64,000 nt of DNA from Burkholderia sp. 4M9327F10 (GCF_005503145.1 NZ_SCNV01000012.1:1-64000), one strand, 5' to 3'; shown: positions 47,401-57,541, counted from the stretch's first letter. The notes: a model not told the origin generated them from the letters alone. Program-made: numbers and translations.

Positions 47401-48657
47401 TTACGACGCCCGCGCCGCGCCTGTAGAGGCGCGCTTCTTCGGCTTGAGGCTCGCGGACCACTTCATCGCCGGCAGCTCGACCAGCCGGTAGAACACACAG
47501 GCAACCGGCACGGCCACCAGCATGAAGCCGAACGACGGCCAGATTGACATCTGCAGCGCCGAGCGATACAGCAGCGACGACAGCAGCACGAAAATCGGCA
47601 GATGGATCAGGTAGAGCGAAAAGCTGAAATCGCCGAAGCGCGACAGCACCCGCGCAACAGGGGAAAGCGCGGAGACACGCGCCCGACCTGCACGCGGCCG
47701 CTCGAGCGCCCGATAGAGGTAGCAAGCGAAACCCAGCGCCCAGAACTGGAACGCGCCGTACTGGCCGAAATGGAACGCCACGCAGCCCAGCGCAATCAGC
47801 GCTGCCGCAGCGGCGTACAGCCAGTTGGAGGCTGGCCTCACATTACCTGCATTGCCTGCGTTGCCCCCGGTGTCCGCCTGGGCCCGCGCGTCAGCGATCC
47901 ACGCGCCGAGCGTCCACGAGAACCAGTATGAGGTGAAGAACTGGATATCGTGCCGCTCCAGCGCATACGCCGAGACGATATTGACGAGCGCCACCAGCGC
48001 AAGCACCGGCGTCATGCCGAGCCGGCGCCGCAGCGCAAACAGCAACGGATAGATCGCATAGAACTGCACTTCGAGCGAGAGCGTCCAAAGCGCACCGTTG
48101 GACCCATAGGTCTTGCCGGCCACCCCTTGCAGCGAAAACAGGTTGACGAGGAACGCATGCAGGCCGATCTCGCGCACTTTGTGACTGACGGGCGGCAACT
48201 GCAGGCTGACCCAGTCGAGCGCGCAGGTCAGCAGCAGCGCGGCCAGCAGCACCGGATAGATGCGGGCAAAGCGGCGTGCCCAGAAATTGGGCGTATCGAG
48301 CCGGAAGTTCGGGTTTTGCGCGAGCCGTAACGCGCCGCCGCGATGAATGCAATACCCGCTGATGACGAAAAAGATCGGCACGCCGGCCGAACCCCACGCA
48401 ATCGGAAAGGTCAGGTACGCCGCGATCGTGCTCAGGCTCAATGCATGTCCGACGCTATGGTGAAAGCTCTCCATGCCGACCCAGGCGACCTGGCGGCAAT
48501 GAAAGTAGGCGACCAGCAGGGCAGCGAAACCGCGCATCGCATCGATCACGTGCTCCTTGCCGGCGCCGTCCACGCGCGCCTCGCGCTGCGCCCGGGCCTC
48601 GCGAGAGAGGGCGGCGGGCAGGGATGCGCCGCTGGCATCGAATGCTGAATCGCTCAT
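47401..48657 (-). CDS. bceS: Acyltransferase family 3 membrane protein (EPS acylation)
   Basis: A 418-residue AT3 acyltransferase with about ten transmembrane helices after a 35-residue Ala/Arg-rich N-terminal tail. HVIDAMRGFAALLVAYFHCRQ carries the conserved Arg and His; FFVISGYCIHRGG and RRFARIYPVLLAALLL are further motifs. Likely O-acetylates the exopolysaccharide. It is monocistronic between the bidirectional terminator and a divergent AT-rich region. Confidence 0.86.
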   Translation of the reverse strand: MSDSAFDASGASLPAALSREARAQREARVDGAGKEHVIDAMRGFAALLVAYFHCRQVAWVGMESFHHSVGHALSLSTIAAYLTFPIAWGSAGVPIFFVISGYCIHRGGALRLAQNPNFRLDTPNFWARRFARIYPVLLAALLLTCALDWVSLQLPPVSHKVREIGLHAFLVNLFSLQGVAGKTYGSNGALWTLSLEVQFYAIYPLLFALRRRLGMTPVLALVALVNIVSAYALERHDIQFFTSYWFSWTLGAWIADARAQADTGGNAGNAGNVRPASNWLYAAAAALIALGCVAFHFGQYGAFQFWALGFACYLYRALERPRAGRARVSALSPVARVLSRFGDFSFSLYLIHLPIFVLLSSLLYRSALQMSIWPSFGFMLVAVPVACVFYRLVELPAMKWSASLKPKKRASTGAARAS

Positions 48658-48844
48658 GCGCGGTCCTTTTCATGATGGGTGGGTGTGCTGCTGCGCGTGC
48701 GCCATGAGGGTCACGCGCGCCGGCAGCCGCATGCACATGCTAGAGCAGGGCAGAAGTAAGAAATGCATAAAAAAATCACGGATAAGGTCGTAAACAAATT
48801 AAATATGTTTCTACTTGTAATTCGCGACGGAACGGTTTTATTAG

Positions 48845-48870
48845 TGAATTATTTGTTGATTTTTTCATGA
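48845..48870 (+). promoter_or_regulatory. AT-rich motif upstream of the 51-codon gene
   Basis: Begins TGAATTATTT and ends TTCATGA, like the element at 40846. A TTGACA follows at 48875-48880, but no good -10 box is spaced after it. It lies in the 252-base divergent gap between bceS and the small gene. Confidence 0.4.
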
Positions 48871-48909
48871 TAATTTGACACCCAGATTCTTCTGACCAGA
48901 GGTGGAGTC

Positions 48910-49065
48910 ATGAACCTGCATCTGCTCGCCGGCATTGCCGTGCTCCTGATCCTTGTCGCCGCGTCGGCCTACCGCGAGGCGCTGCGCAATGAACCGATCG
49001 GCCGCTTCCGGATCAATCCGGGCAAACTGCCGCCGGTCGACGAGAACGAGGAACGCGCCGTCTAG
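48910..49065 (+). CDS. 51-residue single-pass membrane protein in the EPS locus
   Basis: A short gene with a good ribosome binding site (GAGGTGGAG) before the ATG. The protein begins MNLHLLAGIAVLLILVAASAY, a single transmembrane helix, and ends in a charged 30-residue tail (REALRNEPIGRF then DENEERAV). It is followed by an 11-bp hairpin and precedes galU. No homologue is recognised. Its place between bceS and bceT suggests it may modulate an EPS membrane enzyme. Confidence 0.7.
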   Translation: MNLHLLAGIAVLLILVAASAYREALRNEPIGRFRINPGKLPPVDENEERAV

Positions 49066-49080
49066 TGCGGCATCTTAAAT

Positions 49081-49113
49081 GGCATTCCGGCAGCACCGAA
49101 GCGCCGGAATGCC
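49081..49113 (+). terminator. 11-bp perfect hairpin after the 51-codon gene
   Basis: GGCATTCCGGC at 49081-49091 and its exact complement at 49103-49113, with an 11-base loop, lie 16 bases after the small gene's stop. No T-run follows, so termination would be weak or the hairpin may have another role. Confidence 0.5.
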
Positions 49114-49340
49114 CGTAAAAATTACGCCAGGCGGTTCATTTTTTGCGTAATTGTTTCCTGAAATTCCATGCGTCACCAATAAATCAGTCCAGCGAGTATT
49201 TTTTCATACGAATAGCTTTAATTTTGTCGAAACGTGAATTAGATTTCACTGATGATTTCGATGAAATTGATTCGGCGCCTGCCAGGCAAAGCGCGTCGGC
49301 AAGCCGCATACATTCATCAACTGACGTGGGAACGCATACC

Positions 49341-50234
49341 ATGCTGAAAGTCACCAAAGCCGTGTTTCCTGTGGCAGGTCTCGGGACCCGGTTCTTGCCG
49401 GCCACCAAGGCGAGCCCCAAGGAAATGCTGCCCATCGTCGATAAGCCGCTGATCCAGTACGCCGTGGAAGAAGCCATTGCGGCCGGCATCACCGAGATGA
49501 TCTTCGTGACGGGCCGCAGCAAGCGCGCCATTGAAGACCACTTCGACAAGTCCTACGAGATCGAAGCCGAACTCGAGGCACGCGGCAAGGAGCAATTGCT
49601 GGAACTGGTGCGCAGCATCAAGCCGGCCAATGTCGACTGCTTCTACGTGCGCCAGGCGACGGCGCTGGGCCTCGGCCACGCGGTGCTGTGCGCGGAGAAA
49701 CTGGTGGGCGACAGCCCGTTTGCCGTGATTCTCGCTGACGACCTGCTGCACAGCACGCAGCCGGTGATGAAGCAACTGGTCGACGTGTTCAACCACTATC
49801 ACAGCTCGGTGATCGGCGTGGAAACCATCGCGCGCGAAGACAGCCGTTCATACGGCGTGGTCGACGGCCGCGAGTGGGAAGAGGACGTGATCAAGCTGTC
49901 GGGCATCGTCGAAAAGCCGGCGCCGGACAAGGCGCCGTCGAATCTCGGCGTGGTAGGCCGCTACGTGCTGATGCCGACGATCTTCAAGCATATCCGCGCG
50001 CTGAAGCCGGGCGCGGGCGGCGAGCTGCAGTTGACCGATGCGGTGCAGTCGCTGCTCGCCGAAGAGCAGGTGCTGGCTTACCGTTACTTCGGCACGCGTT
50101 TCGATTGCGGCAGCAAGCTCGGCTATCTGAAGGCGACCGTCGAGTTCGCGCTGCGCCATCCGGAAGTGCAGGCGGAGTTCGAGGAGTATCTGCAGGCCTA
50201 TCTGCCGCTGCACCTCACGGCAGCGGCGGCGTGA
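49341..50234 (+). CDS. bceT: UTP--glucose-1-phosphate uridylyltransferase (GalU)
   Basis: A 297-residue UDP-glucose pyrophosphorylase. The nucleotide loop [19 protein letters not shown] is at residues 13-31; VEEAIAAGI and [11 protein letters not shown] are further conserved parts. It makes UDP-glucose for BceB, and for UDP-glucuronate through BceC. ATG 49341 with GGGAA upstream fixes the start; the longer open frame upstream is AT rich and non-coding. The 3' end overlaps the convergent phosphoribosyltransferase gene by 20 bases. Confidence 0.94.
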   Translation: MLKVTKAVFPVAGLGTRFLPATKASPKEMLPIVDKPLIQYAVEEAIAAGITEMIFVTGRSKRAIEDHFDKSYEIEAELEARGKEQLLELVRSIKPANVDCFYVRQATALGLGHAVLCAEKLVGDSPFAVILADDLLHSTQPVMKQLVDVFNHYHSSVIGVETIAREDSRSYGVVDGREWEEDVIKLSGIVEKPAPDKAPSNLGVVGRYVLMPTIFKHIRALKPGAGGELQLTDAVQSLLAEEQVLAYRYFGTRFDCGSKLGYLKATVEFALRHPEVQAEFEEYLQAYLPLHLTAAAA

Positions 50235-50880
50235 AAGCAGCGCCGAGCAGGGCCCGCACGTCGTCGTCGGTGGTTTCGCCGAAATCCTGGTAGAACTGAC
50301 CGACGCTGAAGAAGACTTGCGGCGTCATGGCACAGACGAACTCGTCGGCGGCGTCGCCGAGGCGGCGTCCGGCATCCACCGGCGCCACCGGAAGCGCGGC
50401 GACGAGCTTCGCCGGTGCCTGCTCGCCCAGTGCGCGCAAGGCGCGCAGCGCGGCAAGCAGGGTGGCGCCGGTCGCCATGCCGTCGTCGACCACAATCGCG
50501 ATCCGGCCCGCGACATCAGCCGCCGGCCGGTACTCGCGGTATAGCGCCTCGCGCCTCGCCAGTTCACGCTGCGCCTCGGCGAGCACGGATTCGAACTGGA
50601 CGTCGCTCACGCCTGCTTCGCGCATGAGTCGCCGGTCGACATGCAGTGCGCCGCCGGAGGCGATCGCGCCCATGGCGAGCTCGCTTTGCCACGGCACGCC
50701 GAGCTTGCGCACCATCAGCACGTCGAGCGGCGCATGCAGTGCCATGGCGACTTCGAAACCGACCGGAACCCCGCCGCGCGGCAGCGCGAGCACGACCACG
50801 CCGGGCCGCTGCGCATAGGCTTGCAGGGAGCGGGCGAGCGCGCGGCCGGCTGCCGCGCGGTTCAGGAAGATGCGTTCCAT
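50215..50880 (-). CDS. Phosphoribosyltransferase family protein
   Basis: A 221-residue type I PRTase. The PRPP-binding loop [17 protein letters not shown] is near residues 118-134 and [14 protein letters not shown] near 33-46. ATG 50880 has GAGGTGG upstream. Members of this group are often found beside dienelactone hydrolases, with no proven substrate. It overlaps bceT by 20 bases in convergent orientation, so the two mRNAs could form antisense 3' ends. Confidence 0.88.
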   Translation of the reverse strand: MERIFLNRAAAGRALARSLQAYAQRPGVVVLALPRGGVPVGFEVAMALHAPLDVLMVRKLGVPWQSELAMGAIASGGALHVDRRLMREAGVSDVQFESVLAEAQRELARREALYREYRPAADVAGRIAIVVDDGMATGATLLAALRALRALGEQAPAKLVAALPVAPVDAGRRLGDAADEFVCAMTPQVFFSVGQFYQDFGETTDDDVRALLGAAFTPPLP

Positions 50881-50949
50881 GATGGGCCACCTCACGGATA
50901 ACGCTGATAGTGTGCCACGCGCGGGTGGCGGGATACATGCGTTCCCATG

Positions 50950-50981
50950 AAAAACGGGCGCCGTGTCGAAACGGCGCCCGT
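50950..50981 (-). terminator. Intrinsic terminator after glcB
   Basis: A perfect 11-bp inverted repeat (ACGGGCGCCGT at 50954-50964, complement at 50971-50981) with a 6-base loop. Read on the minus strand it is followed by TTTT. It lies about 50 bases past the glcB stop. Confidence 0.85.
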
Positions 50982-51028
50982 CGGATTCTTCACGCTTCGG
51001 CTAAACCACGGCCGGCGTCAGACCTTCG

Positions 51029-53200
51029 TCAAACCTTCTTCACCTCAAGCCGGAATTTGTGCAGCAGCGGCTCGGTGTAGCCGCTCGGCTGCGCCCGTCC
51101 TTCGAACACCAGCGCACAGGCCGCCTTGAACGCGAGCGATCTGTCGAAATCCGGCGCCATCGGCTTGTAGTGCGGATCGCCGGCATTCTGCTGGTCCACC
51201 ACCTTGGCCATCCGTGCGAACGTTTCCTCCACCAGTTCGCGCGTCACCACGCCGTGATACAGCCAGTTGGCGATATGCTGGCTGGAAATGCGCAGCGTCG
51301 CGCGGTCTTCCATCAGGCCGATGTTGTTGATGTCCGGCACCTTCGAGCAGCCCACGCCCTGGTCGACCCAGCGCACCACATAGCCGAGAATGCCTTGCGC
51401 GTTGTTCTCGACTTCCTGGCGAATCTCGTCGGCATTCCAGCCGGCCTTTTCGACGACCGGAATCGTCAGCAGTCCATCCAGCAGTTCGTCGCGCACGCTC
51501 GCCAGATCGATCTTTTCGAGTTCTTTCTGGACCGCCTGCACGTCCACCTGGTGATAGTGCAGCGCGTGCAGCGTGGCTGCGGTCGGCGAGGGCACCCAGG
51601 CGGTATTGGCGCCGGCCTTCGGATGCGCGATCTTCTGTTCGAGCATCGCATGCATCAGGTCCGGCATTGCCCACATGCCTTTGCCGATCTGCGCGCGGCC
51701 GCGCAGGCCGGCAGCCAGCCCCACCAGCACGTTGCTGCGCTCGTAAGCGCCGATCCACGCGGTCGATTTCATCTCGCCCTTGCGCAGCATCGGGCCGGCT
51801 TCCATGGCGGTATGCATCTCGTCGCCGGTGCGGTCGAGGAAGCCCGTGTTGATGAACGCCACCCGCGCCGACGCTTCGGCGATACACGCGGCGAGGTTGA
51901 CGCTGGTGCGGCGCTCCTCGTCCATGATGCCCATCTTGATCGTGTTGCGGGCAAGGCCGAGCAGGTCCTCGACGCGCGCGAACAGTTCGCTCGCAAACGC
52001 CACTTCAGCCGGGCCGTGCATTTTCGGCTTGACGATATAGATCGAGCCGGTGCGCGAATTGAGCTTGTGCTGGCGGTCGTGCAGCGCGCACAGCGTGGTC
52101 AGCACCGCGTCGAGAATGCCTTCGGGAATCTCGTTGCCGTCTCGATCGAGCACGGCCGGGTTGGTCATCAGATGGCCGACATTGCGGATAAACAGCAGCG
52201 AGCGGCCATGCAGCTTGATCTGCGAGCCGTCCGCGCCGGTGTATTCGCGATCGGCGTTCAGGCGGCGCGTGAAGGTCTTGCCGTTCTTCGTCACCTGTTC
52301 GGCGAGATCGCCGTTCATCAGGCCGAGCCAGTTGCGGTAGAGCTGGACCTTGTCGTCGGCATCGACGGCCGCCACCGAGTCTTCGCAGTCGATGATCGTG
52401 CTTACCGCCGCTTCCATCAGCACGTCCTTGACGTGCGCCGCGTCGGTCTTGCCGATCGCATCGCCGGCGTCGATCTGGATCTCGAAGTGCAGGCCATTGT
52501 GCTTGAGCAGCACGGCGGAGGGCGCGGCGGCCTCGCCCTGATAGCCGATGAACTGCGTGGGCGTCTTCAGGGCGGTGCTGCCGTTCTTCAGGGCAACCAC
52601 GAGCGCGCCGTTTTCGACCCGATAGCCGGTGGCGTCCACATGCGAGCCTTGCGCGAGCGGCGCGGCTTCGTCGAGGAACGCGCGGGCGCGGGCGATCACG
52701 CGCGCGCCGCGCACCGGGTTGAAGGCGGCCTGCTTTTCGGCGCCATCGGTCTCGGGAATCGCGTCGGTGCCGTACAGCGCGTCGTACAGGCTGCCCCAGC
52801 GCGCATTGGCGGCGTTCAGGGCATAGCGCTGGTTCGATAGCGGCACGACCAGTTGCGGGCCGGCCTGTTCGGCGATTTCGCGGTCCACGTGGTCGGTCGT
52901 GGCGCTGACGCTGGCGGGCACCGGCACGATATAGCCGATGCTTTCGAGGAAGCTGCGGTAAGCGCGCAGATCGCGCACCGGGCCCGGATGGGCGCGATGC
53001 CACTGATCGAGTTCGCTCTGCAGGCGATCGCGCTCGGCCAGCAGCGCACGGTTCTTCGGCGCGAGGTCGTGCACCAGCGCGTCGAAACCTGCCCAGAAGG
53101 CGGCGCTGTCGACACCGGTGCCCGGCAGGGCTTCCTGTTCGACAAACTGGTCGAGATTCGCGGCTACCTGCAGTCCGCTTCGCTTGGTCATTTGAGTCAT
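51029..53200 (-). CDS. glcB: Malate synthase G
   Basis: A 723-residue malate synthase, the length of isoform G, condensing glyoxylate with acetyl-CoA to malate. Family stretches such as [57 protein letters not shown] and [15 protein letters not shown] are present. ATG 53200 (GGAGCAG upstream) is chosen; a longer open frame to 53377 is low quality. A GlcG-family gene lies 235 bases upstream on the same strand, but glcDEF are absent. Confidence 0.95.
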   Translation of the reverse strand: MTQMTKRSGLQVAANLDQFVEQEALPGTGVDSAAFWAGFDALVHDLAPKNRALLAERDRLQSELDQWHRAHPGPVRDLRAYRSFLESIGYIVPVPASVSATTDHVDREIAEQAGPQLVVPLSNQRYALNAANARWGSLYDALYGTDAIPETDGAEKQAAFNPVRGARVIARARAFLDEAAPLAQGSHVDATGYRVENGALVVALKNGSTALKTPTQFIGYQGEAAAPSAVLLKHNGLHFEIQIDAGDAIGKTDAAHVKDVLMEAAVSTIIDCEDSVAAVDADDKVQLYRNWLGLMNGDLAEQVTKNGKTFTRRLNADREYTGADGSQIKLHGRSLLFIRNVGHLMTNPAVLDRDGNEIPEGILDAVLTTLCALHDRQHKLNSRTGSIYIVKPKMHGPAEVAFASELFARVEDLLGLARNTIKMGIMDEERRTSVNLAACIAEASARVAFINTGFLDRTGDEMHTAMEAGPMLRKGEMKSTAWIGAYERSNVLVGLAAGLRGRAQIGKGMWAMPDLMHAMLEQKIAHPKAGANTAWVPSPTAATLHALHYHQVDVQAVQKELEKIDLASVRDELLDGLLTIPVVEKAGWNADEIRQEVENNAQGILGYVVRWVDQGVGCSKVPDINNIGLMEDRATLRISSQHIANWLYHGVVTRELVEETFARMAKVVDQQNAGDPHYKPMAPDFDRSLAFKAACALVFEGRAQPSGYTEPLLHKFRLEVKKV

Positions 53201-53435
53201 GGACTGCTCCATCTGAATTGGCTGGGCCGGTGTGGGGCCACCGGCCTGTTCCTGTAAGGCTCGAGGCCTTGTGCTGCTGGGTGCTGCGTGGTGGTGCCTC
53301 TTGCTGCCTCTTGCTGAGTTCCGCTGCTGCCTGCCGATCAATCCTGGCTGGGCATGTGCCGGGATAGCGCGTGACACCGAGGGGGCTGCCTCGTGTAGCG
53401 CGGCCAGGCTTTATGCGCTGGGTTTCTCCGCAGTT

Positions 53436-53840
53436 TTATCCGGCCAGCACGGCGGCGCCCGCCTTGGCCACCTGTGCATCCTGATCGGCCTTCACGCCGG
53501 ACACACCCACTGCACCTATCACCTGGCCATCGACGATCACCGGCACGCCGCCTTCCAGCGTGCCGACGAGCGGCGCGCTCAGGAATGCCGTGCGCCCGCC
53601 GTTGATCATGTCTTCGTAGACCTTCGATTCGCGGCGGCCGAGCGCGGCGGTGCGGGCTTTCTCGGTGGCGATGTACGCGCCGATCGGCGCGCAGCCGTCC
53701 AGACGCAGCAGGCTGAGCGGATGCCCGCCGTCGTCGACCACCGCGATCGCGACGGCCCACTTGTTCTTCTCGGCCTCGGCGCGTGCGGCGTCGAGAATCT
53801 GCGTCGTTTCGGCAACGGTCAGTACGGATTTCGTCAGCAT
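53436..53840 (-). CDS. GlcG/HbpS family protein
   Basis: A 134-residue protein of the GlcG/HbpS-like family (haem-degrading or binding family in some members). AVAIAVVDDGGHPLSLLRLDG and PVIVDGQVIGAVGVSG are the family's hallmark stretches. In E. coli glcG lies between glcF and glcB. Here it is upstream of glcB on the same strand with a 235-base gap. The role in glycolate or glyoxylate use is unknown. Confidence 0.9.
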   Translation of the reverse strand: MLTKSVLTVAETTQILDAARAEAEKNKWAVAIAVVDDGGHPLSLLRLDGCAPIGAYIATEKARTAALGRRESKVYEDMINGGRTAFLSAPLVGTLEGGVPVIVDGQVIGAVGVSGVKADQDAQVAKAGAAVLAG

Positions 53841-54388
53841 AATGAATTTCCTGTTTCGGTGATGGTAAGGATTCTTCTACAAGAGCTATCCAGTGACGCA
53901 CGCCCTCGACCCTCCGCCGTGCCGATGCGCATGCTGTAAGGTGCATGAACCGCGCGGCGCGAGGCGCTGCGCCGCATGGGGCGGCAGCGCTTCGAGTGTG
54001 TCGGGTGGTTCGGCGGCGAGGCTTTCCGCCGCAAACGCGTGCCAGTGCGCGGACCCGCTGCGCCTTATGGGCGAGGTAGGGGCCGCGCAAGCAGATATCG
54101 GCAGCCCGGGGGCATGCCGCTATGCCCGCCGTGATTGCGCGGCGACGCCGCGCCGGGGAATTTTACGTCCAGGCGCGTCTTCGTGTAACGGCGGAAACAA
54201 AGGTCCGGGCCTCAGCGGGGCAATATATTGCACGGTGTTGCAAGCCGGTGACAGTGGCAGCCATAGTCACAACGACAGCCGCAACGACCGGAAAGGGGCG
54301 AGGGCGGATCATGCCTTGCGGCCGGCAGCGCAATGCGAGCCAGCGCATTACAATCGTCAGATATAAATAACAGATCCTCAGACCAGCC
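53841..54388. other. Intergenic region between glcG and MOSC genes
   Basis: A 548-base divergent gap that should hold both promoters. Open frames within it are Arg/Ala/Cys-rich and show no domain, so I do not call a gene. The region 54215-54245 contains an AT-rich patch (CAATATATTGCA) that is a candidate promoter or operator site. Confidence 0.5.
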
Positions 54389-55255
54389 ATGCCAGCCGTC
54401 AGCAGCCTATACGTCTACCCCATCAAATCCTGCGCCGGGATCGCGCTGCAAGAAGCCCGGCTGATGCCCACGGGTCTCGAATACGACCGCAACTGGATGG
54501 TGACCGACCCGGGCGGAATGATGCTGACGCAGCGCAGCCACGGGCGGCTCGCCTTGATCCGGGTCACGCTGGGCGATGACGAACTGCTGATCACGGCGCC
54601 CGGCATGCCCGAGTTGCGCACTCCGCTCGCCGTGACGGCGCTCGAGCGGCCCGCGGCGCTCACCGCCACCGTCTGGAAAGACCGCACGTCGGCGTGGGAC
54701 ACGGGTGAGCACACGGCGGCCTGGTTTTCCACGTTCCTTGGCGAACCCGCGCGGCTCGCGCGCTTCGATCCGGCCGGGCGGCGCGTGGTGGACCCGCGCT
54801 GGACCGGCGATACGCCGGCCATCACGCAGTTTGCCGACGGTTTTCCGCTGCTCGTGATCGGCGAGGCCTCGCTCGTCGACCTGAACCGGCGCATCACCGG
54901 CAAGGGCGCGCCGCCGGTGCCGATGAACCGCTTCCGGCCCAACCTCGTGGTAGCGGGTCTCGACGCCTACGAAGAAGACTACGTAGAGAATCTGACCGTC
55001 TGGGCGCGCGACGAAACGGTGCAGCTTCAGCTCGTCAAGCCTTGCGCGCGCTGCCCGATTCCCACGCTCGACCAGGCGAGCGGCATGCCCGATCCCGATT
55101 GGCCGAACGAGCCGCTCGACACCATGAGCGCGTACCGCGCCGATGCGCGGGTCGGCGGTGCGCTGACCTTCGGCCAGAATGCGATCGTGCTGGCGGGCTT
55201 CGGCTCGGTGCTGGCGCTCGGCCAGCAGATCGACGCCGAACTCGCTTTCGACTAG
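54389..55255 (+). CDS. MOSC domain protein (YcbX-like)
   Basis: A 288-residue molybdenum-cofactor-binding-type protein. The N-terminal beta-barrel starts VSSLYVYPIKSCAGIAL and has YDRNWMVTDPGGMMLTQR; the C-terminal MOSC domain holds MNRFRPNLVV and KPCARCPIPTLDQ, with the conserved Cys. E. coli YcbX detoxifies N-hydroxylated bases using Moco; a similar role is likely. ATG 54389 follows an AT-rich stretch. Confidence 0.9.
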   Translation: MPAVSSLYVYPIKSCAGIALQEARLMPTGLEYDRNWMVTDPGGMMLTQRSHGRLALIRVTLGDDELLITAPGMPELRTPLAVTALERPAALTATVWKDRTSAWDTGEHTAAWFSTFLGEPARLARFDPAGRRVVDPRWTGDTPAITQFADGFPLLVIGEASLVDLNRRITGKGAPPVPMNRFRPNLVVAGLDAYEEDYVENLTVWARDETVQLQLVKPCARCPIPTLDQASGMPDPDWPNEPLDTMSAYRADARVGGALTFGQNAIVLAGFGSVLALGQQIDAELAFD

Positions 55256-55310
55256 GACCGCACCGGGCCTGCGGCGGATCTGCGCCCGGGCGGCCCGGCG
55301 TGCGGTCTTG
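55256..55310 (+). terminator. Hairpin after MOSC gene
   Basis: GACCGCACCGGGCC pairs with GGCCCGG-CG-TGCGGTC (two 7-bp stems with a 2-base bulge) immediately after the MOSC stop; only a short TTGT follows. Confidence 0.5.
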
Positions 55311-55492
55311 TGTCCAGCCTGATGTCCAGCCCGGCGCAGGTCCGGCGGGCACGTGAGCGCTGCTCCAGCTCCGCCACAGGATGGCGGATGTTTCGCTAGA
55401 CTGGGAGGGCCGCAGCGTTCGAACCGCGGCCCCGACGCTCCACGCGAAGTAGCGCGTTCATGCCATGACGCCCAACCACCGAAGGCCAGCCC

Positions 55493-57127
55493 ATGTCGAC
55501 GATCTCTGTTGAAAGCCTCCAGCATCTGTTTCCCACCGCCGACGCGATTCCCGAGCCGGCACGTCTCGCCGCGCCGATTCACCAGCGCGTCTCGCTCGTG
55601 AACGGCGAGCTGCGCAGCTGGGACGGCGCCTGCAAGACCGTGCTGTCGCCGGTGTGCGTGCAGCAGGCCGATGGCGGCGTCGAGCAGATGGAGATCGGCA
55701 GCTACCCGGTGATGGGCGAGGTGGAGAGCGACGCCGCGCTCGACGCAGCCGTGCAGGCTTACGATTCTGGCCGCGGCGAATGGCCGACCATGACGGTCGC
55801 GCAGCGCATTGCCTGCATGCAGGATTTCATCAAACGCATGGCGGCGCAGCGCAGCCTGATCGTGAACCTCATCATGTGGGAGATCGGCAAGAGCCTCGCG
55901 GACTCGCAAAAGGAGTTCGACCGGACCATCACCTACATGCTGGCCACCATCGACGCCCTCAAGGAACTCGACAACGGCAATTCGCGCTTTGTGATCGCCG
56001 AAGGCACGATTGGGCAGATTCGCCGCACCCCTCTGGGTGTCGTGCTGTGCATGGGGCCGTACAACTATCCGCTCAACGAGACTTTCGCCACCTTGATCCC
56101 GGCGCTGCTGATGGGCAACACGGTGGTGTTCAAGCCGCCCCAGTACGGCACGCTGCTGTTCTACCCGCTGCTCGAAGCGTTTCGCGACGCGTTCCCGAAG
56201 GGCGTGATCAACACCATCTATGCGCCGGGCGCGGTGGTCGTGCCGCATATGCTCGCCTCCGGCAAGATCAATGTGCTCGCGCTGATCGGCTCCAGCAAGG
56301 TGGCCGACCATCTGAAGAAGCAGCATCCGAAGTCGCACCGGCTGCGCGCGGTGCTCGGCCTCGACGCCAAGAACGCGGCCATCGTCCTGCCCGATGCGGA
56401 CCTCGATCTGGCCGTCAAGGAGTGCCTGCTCGGCGCACTGTCGTTTAACGGCCAGCGCTGCACGGCGCTGAAAATGCTGATCGTGCACCGCTCGATCGTC
56501 GACGCGTTTCTCGAACGCTTTTCGGCGGAACTGGCCAGGCTGAAAGTGGGCATGCCGTGGGAGCCGGGCGTGTCGATCACGCCGCTGCCGGGCCTGCACC
56601 GCACCGCCTACATGACCGAGGCGATCGACGATGCGAAAGCCAAGGGGGCGCAGGTCGTCAACGCGGACGGCGGGGTGTTCTGCAAGACGCTGTTCTACCC
56701 GGCGGTGGTGTATCCGGTGACCGAAGGCATGATGCTGTACCGCGAGGAGCAGTTCGGGCCGATCATTCCGGTGACGCCATTCGACGACCTCGAAACCGCA
56801 CTCGACTATGTGACCACCTCGGACCACGGCCAGCAGGTCAGCATCTTCGGCTCGGACCCGGTGGTGATCGGCGAACTGGTCGACCCGCTCGTCAACCAGG
56901 TGTGCCGCGTGAATATCAACTGCCAGTGCCAGCGCGGGCCCGATGTGTTTCCGTTTGCCGGCCGCAAGGATTCGGCCGAGGGCACCTTGTCCGTCACGGA
57001 CGCGCTGCGGGCCTTCTCGATCCGCTCGATGGTGGCCGCGAAGCAGACCGACAGCAGCAAGGCGCTGCTCGATGCGATCGTCTCGGACCACACGTCGAAA
57101 TTCATCAATACGGGCTTTATTTTTTGA
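55493..57127 (+). CDS. Aldehyde dehydrogenase, GapN-like (NADP-dependent glyceraldehyde-3-phosphate type)
   Basis: A 544-residue ALDH superfamily enzyme. RRTPLGVVLCMGPYNYPLNET is the GapN-type cofactor-site segment, and FNGQRCTALK holds the catalytic Cys. The motif that normally reads ELGGK, whose Glu is the general base, appears here as GLDAKN, so that Glu is missing by eye. It is longer than typical GapN (about 480) with an N-terminal extension of about 60 residues. Probably oxidises glyceraldehyde-3-phosphate or a related aldehyde; the altered motif makes this less certain. Confidence 0.85.
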   Translation: MSTISVESLQHLFPTADAIPEPARLAAPIHQRVSLVNGELRSWDGACKTVLSPVCVQQADGGVEQMEIGSYPVMGEVESDAALDAAVQAYDSGRGEWPTMTVAQRIACMQDFIKRMAAQRSLIVNLIMWEIGKSLADSQKEFDRTITYMLATIDALKELDNGNSRFVIAEGTIGQIRRTPLGVVLCMGPYNYPLNETFATLIPALLMGNTVVFKPPQYGTLLFYPLLEAFRDAFPKGVINTIYAPGAVVVPHMLASGKINVLALIGSSKVADHLKKQHPKSHRLRAVLGLDAKNAAIVLPDADLDLAVKECLLGALSFNGQRCTALKMLIVHRSIVDAFLERFSAELARLKVGMPWEPGVSITPLPGLHRTAYMTEAIDDAKAKGAQVVNADGGVFCKTLFYPAVVYPVTEGMMLYREEQFGPIIPVTPFDDLETALDYVTTSDHGQQVSIFGSDPVVIGELVDPLVNQVCRVNINCQCQRGPDVFPFAGRKDSAEGTLSVTDALRAFSIRSMVAAKQTDSSKALLDAIVSDHTSKFINTGFIF

Positions 57128-57250
57128 GCGCGGTGGGGTGGCGCGGCGGCGCGATGAGCTGCTTCGGCGTGCGCCGGGGCGCCGCAGAGTGGCTGATGGT
57201 GCTTTGGGTTGCCTGGTGGCGCCTGAGAGTGCTTCGGTACGCGCGACCGC

Positions 57251-57457
57251 TTACTGCCCGCCCAGGCGCAACAGAAGGCCAAACACCTCGATGGCGATCG
57301 CAAGGGCCGCGATCGTCACCGGCAGCGTCAGCAGCACGACCCACAGCGTACGCATCGATCCCGCGCGGCGCTGCGTGGCCGGGGCGTGGTTCGTGGTTGA
57401 GGCTGGGGACACCTGGCTTTCGCCCGCGAGGGTGCTGGAGTTTTCACGTTCGGTCAT
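57251..57457 (-). CDS. Small single-pass membrane protein
   Basis: A 68-residue protein: a Ser/Thr-rich 34-residue N-terminal part and one transmembrane helix (MRTLWVVLLTLPVTIAALAI, residues 35-54). AGGGGA lies nine bases before the ATG. No family recognised. Confidence 0.55.
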   Translation of the reverse strand: MTERENSSTLAGESQVSPASTTNHAPATQRRAGSMRTLWVVLLTLPVTIAALAIAIEVFGLLLRLGGQ

Positions 57458-57541
57458 GACTGCGCGTCCCCTGGTTCATGCCGTTGCGGCGTCAGCCCGT
57501 GACGGCTGCGAGGCAACGGCCGGGACGCGTAGTGGTCCCCT

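Noticed and set aside
54407..57091. 894-codon minus-strand open frame opposite the MOSC and GapN-like genes
   Set aside because: Same reason: it is antisense to two recognisable genes and lacks any motif.
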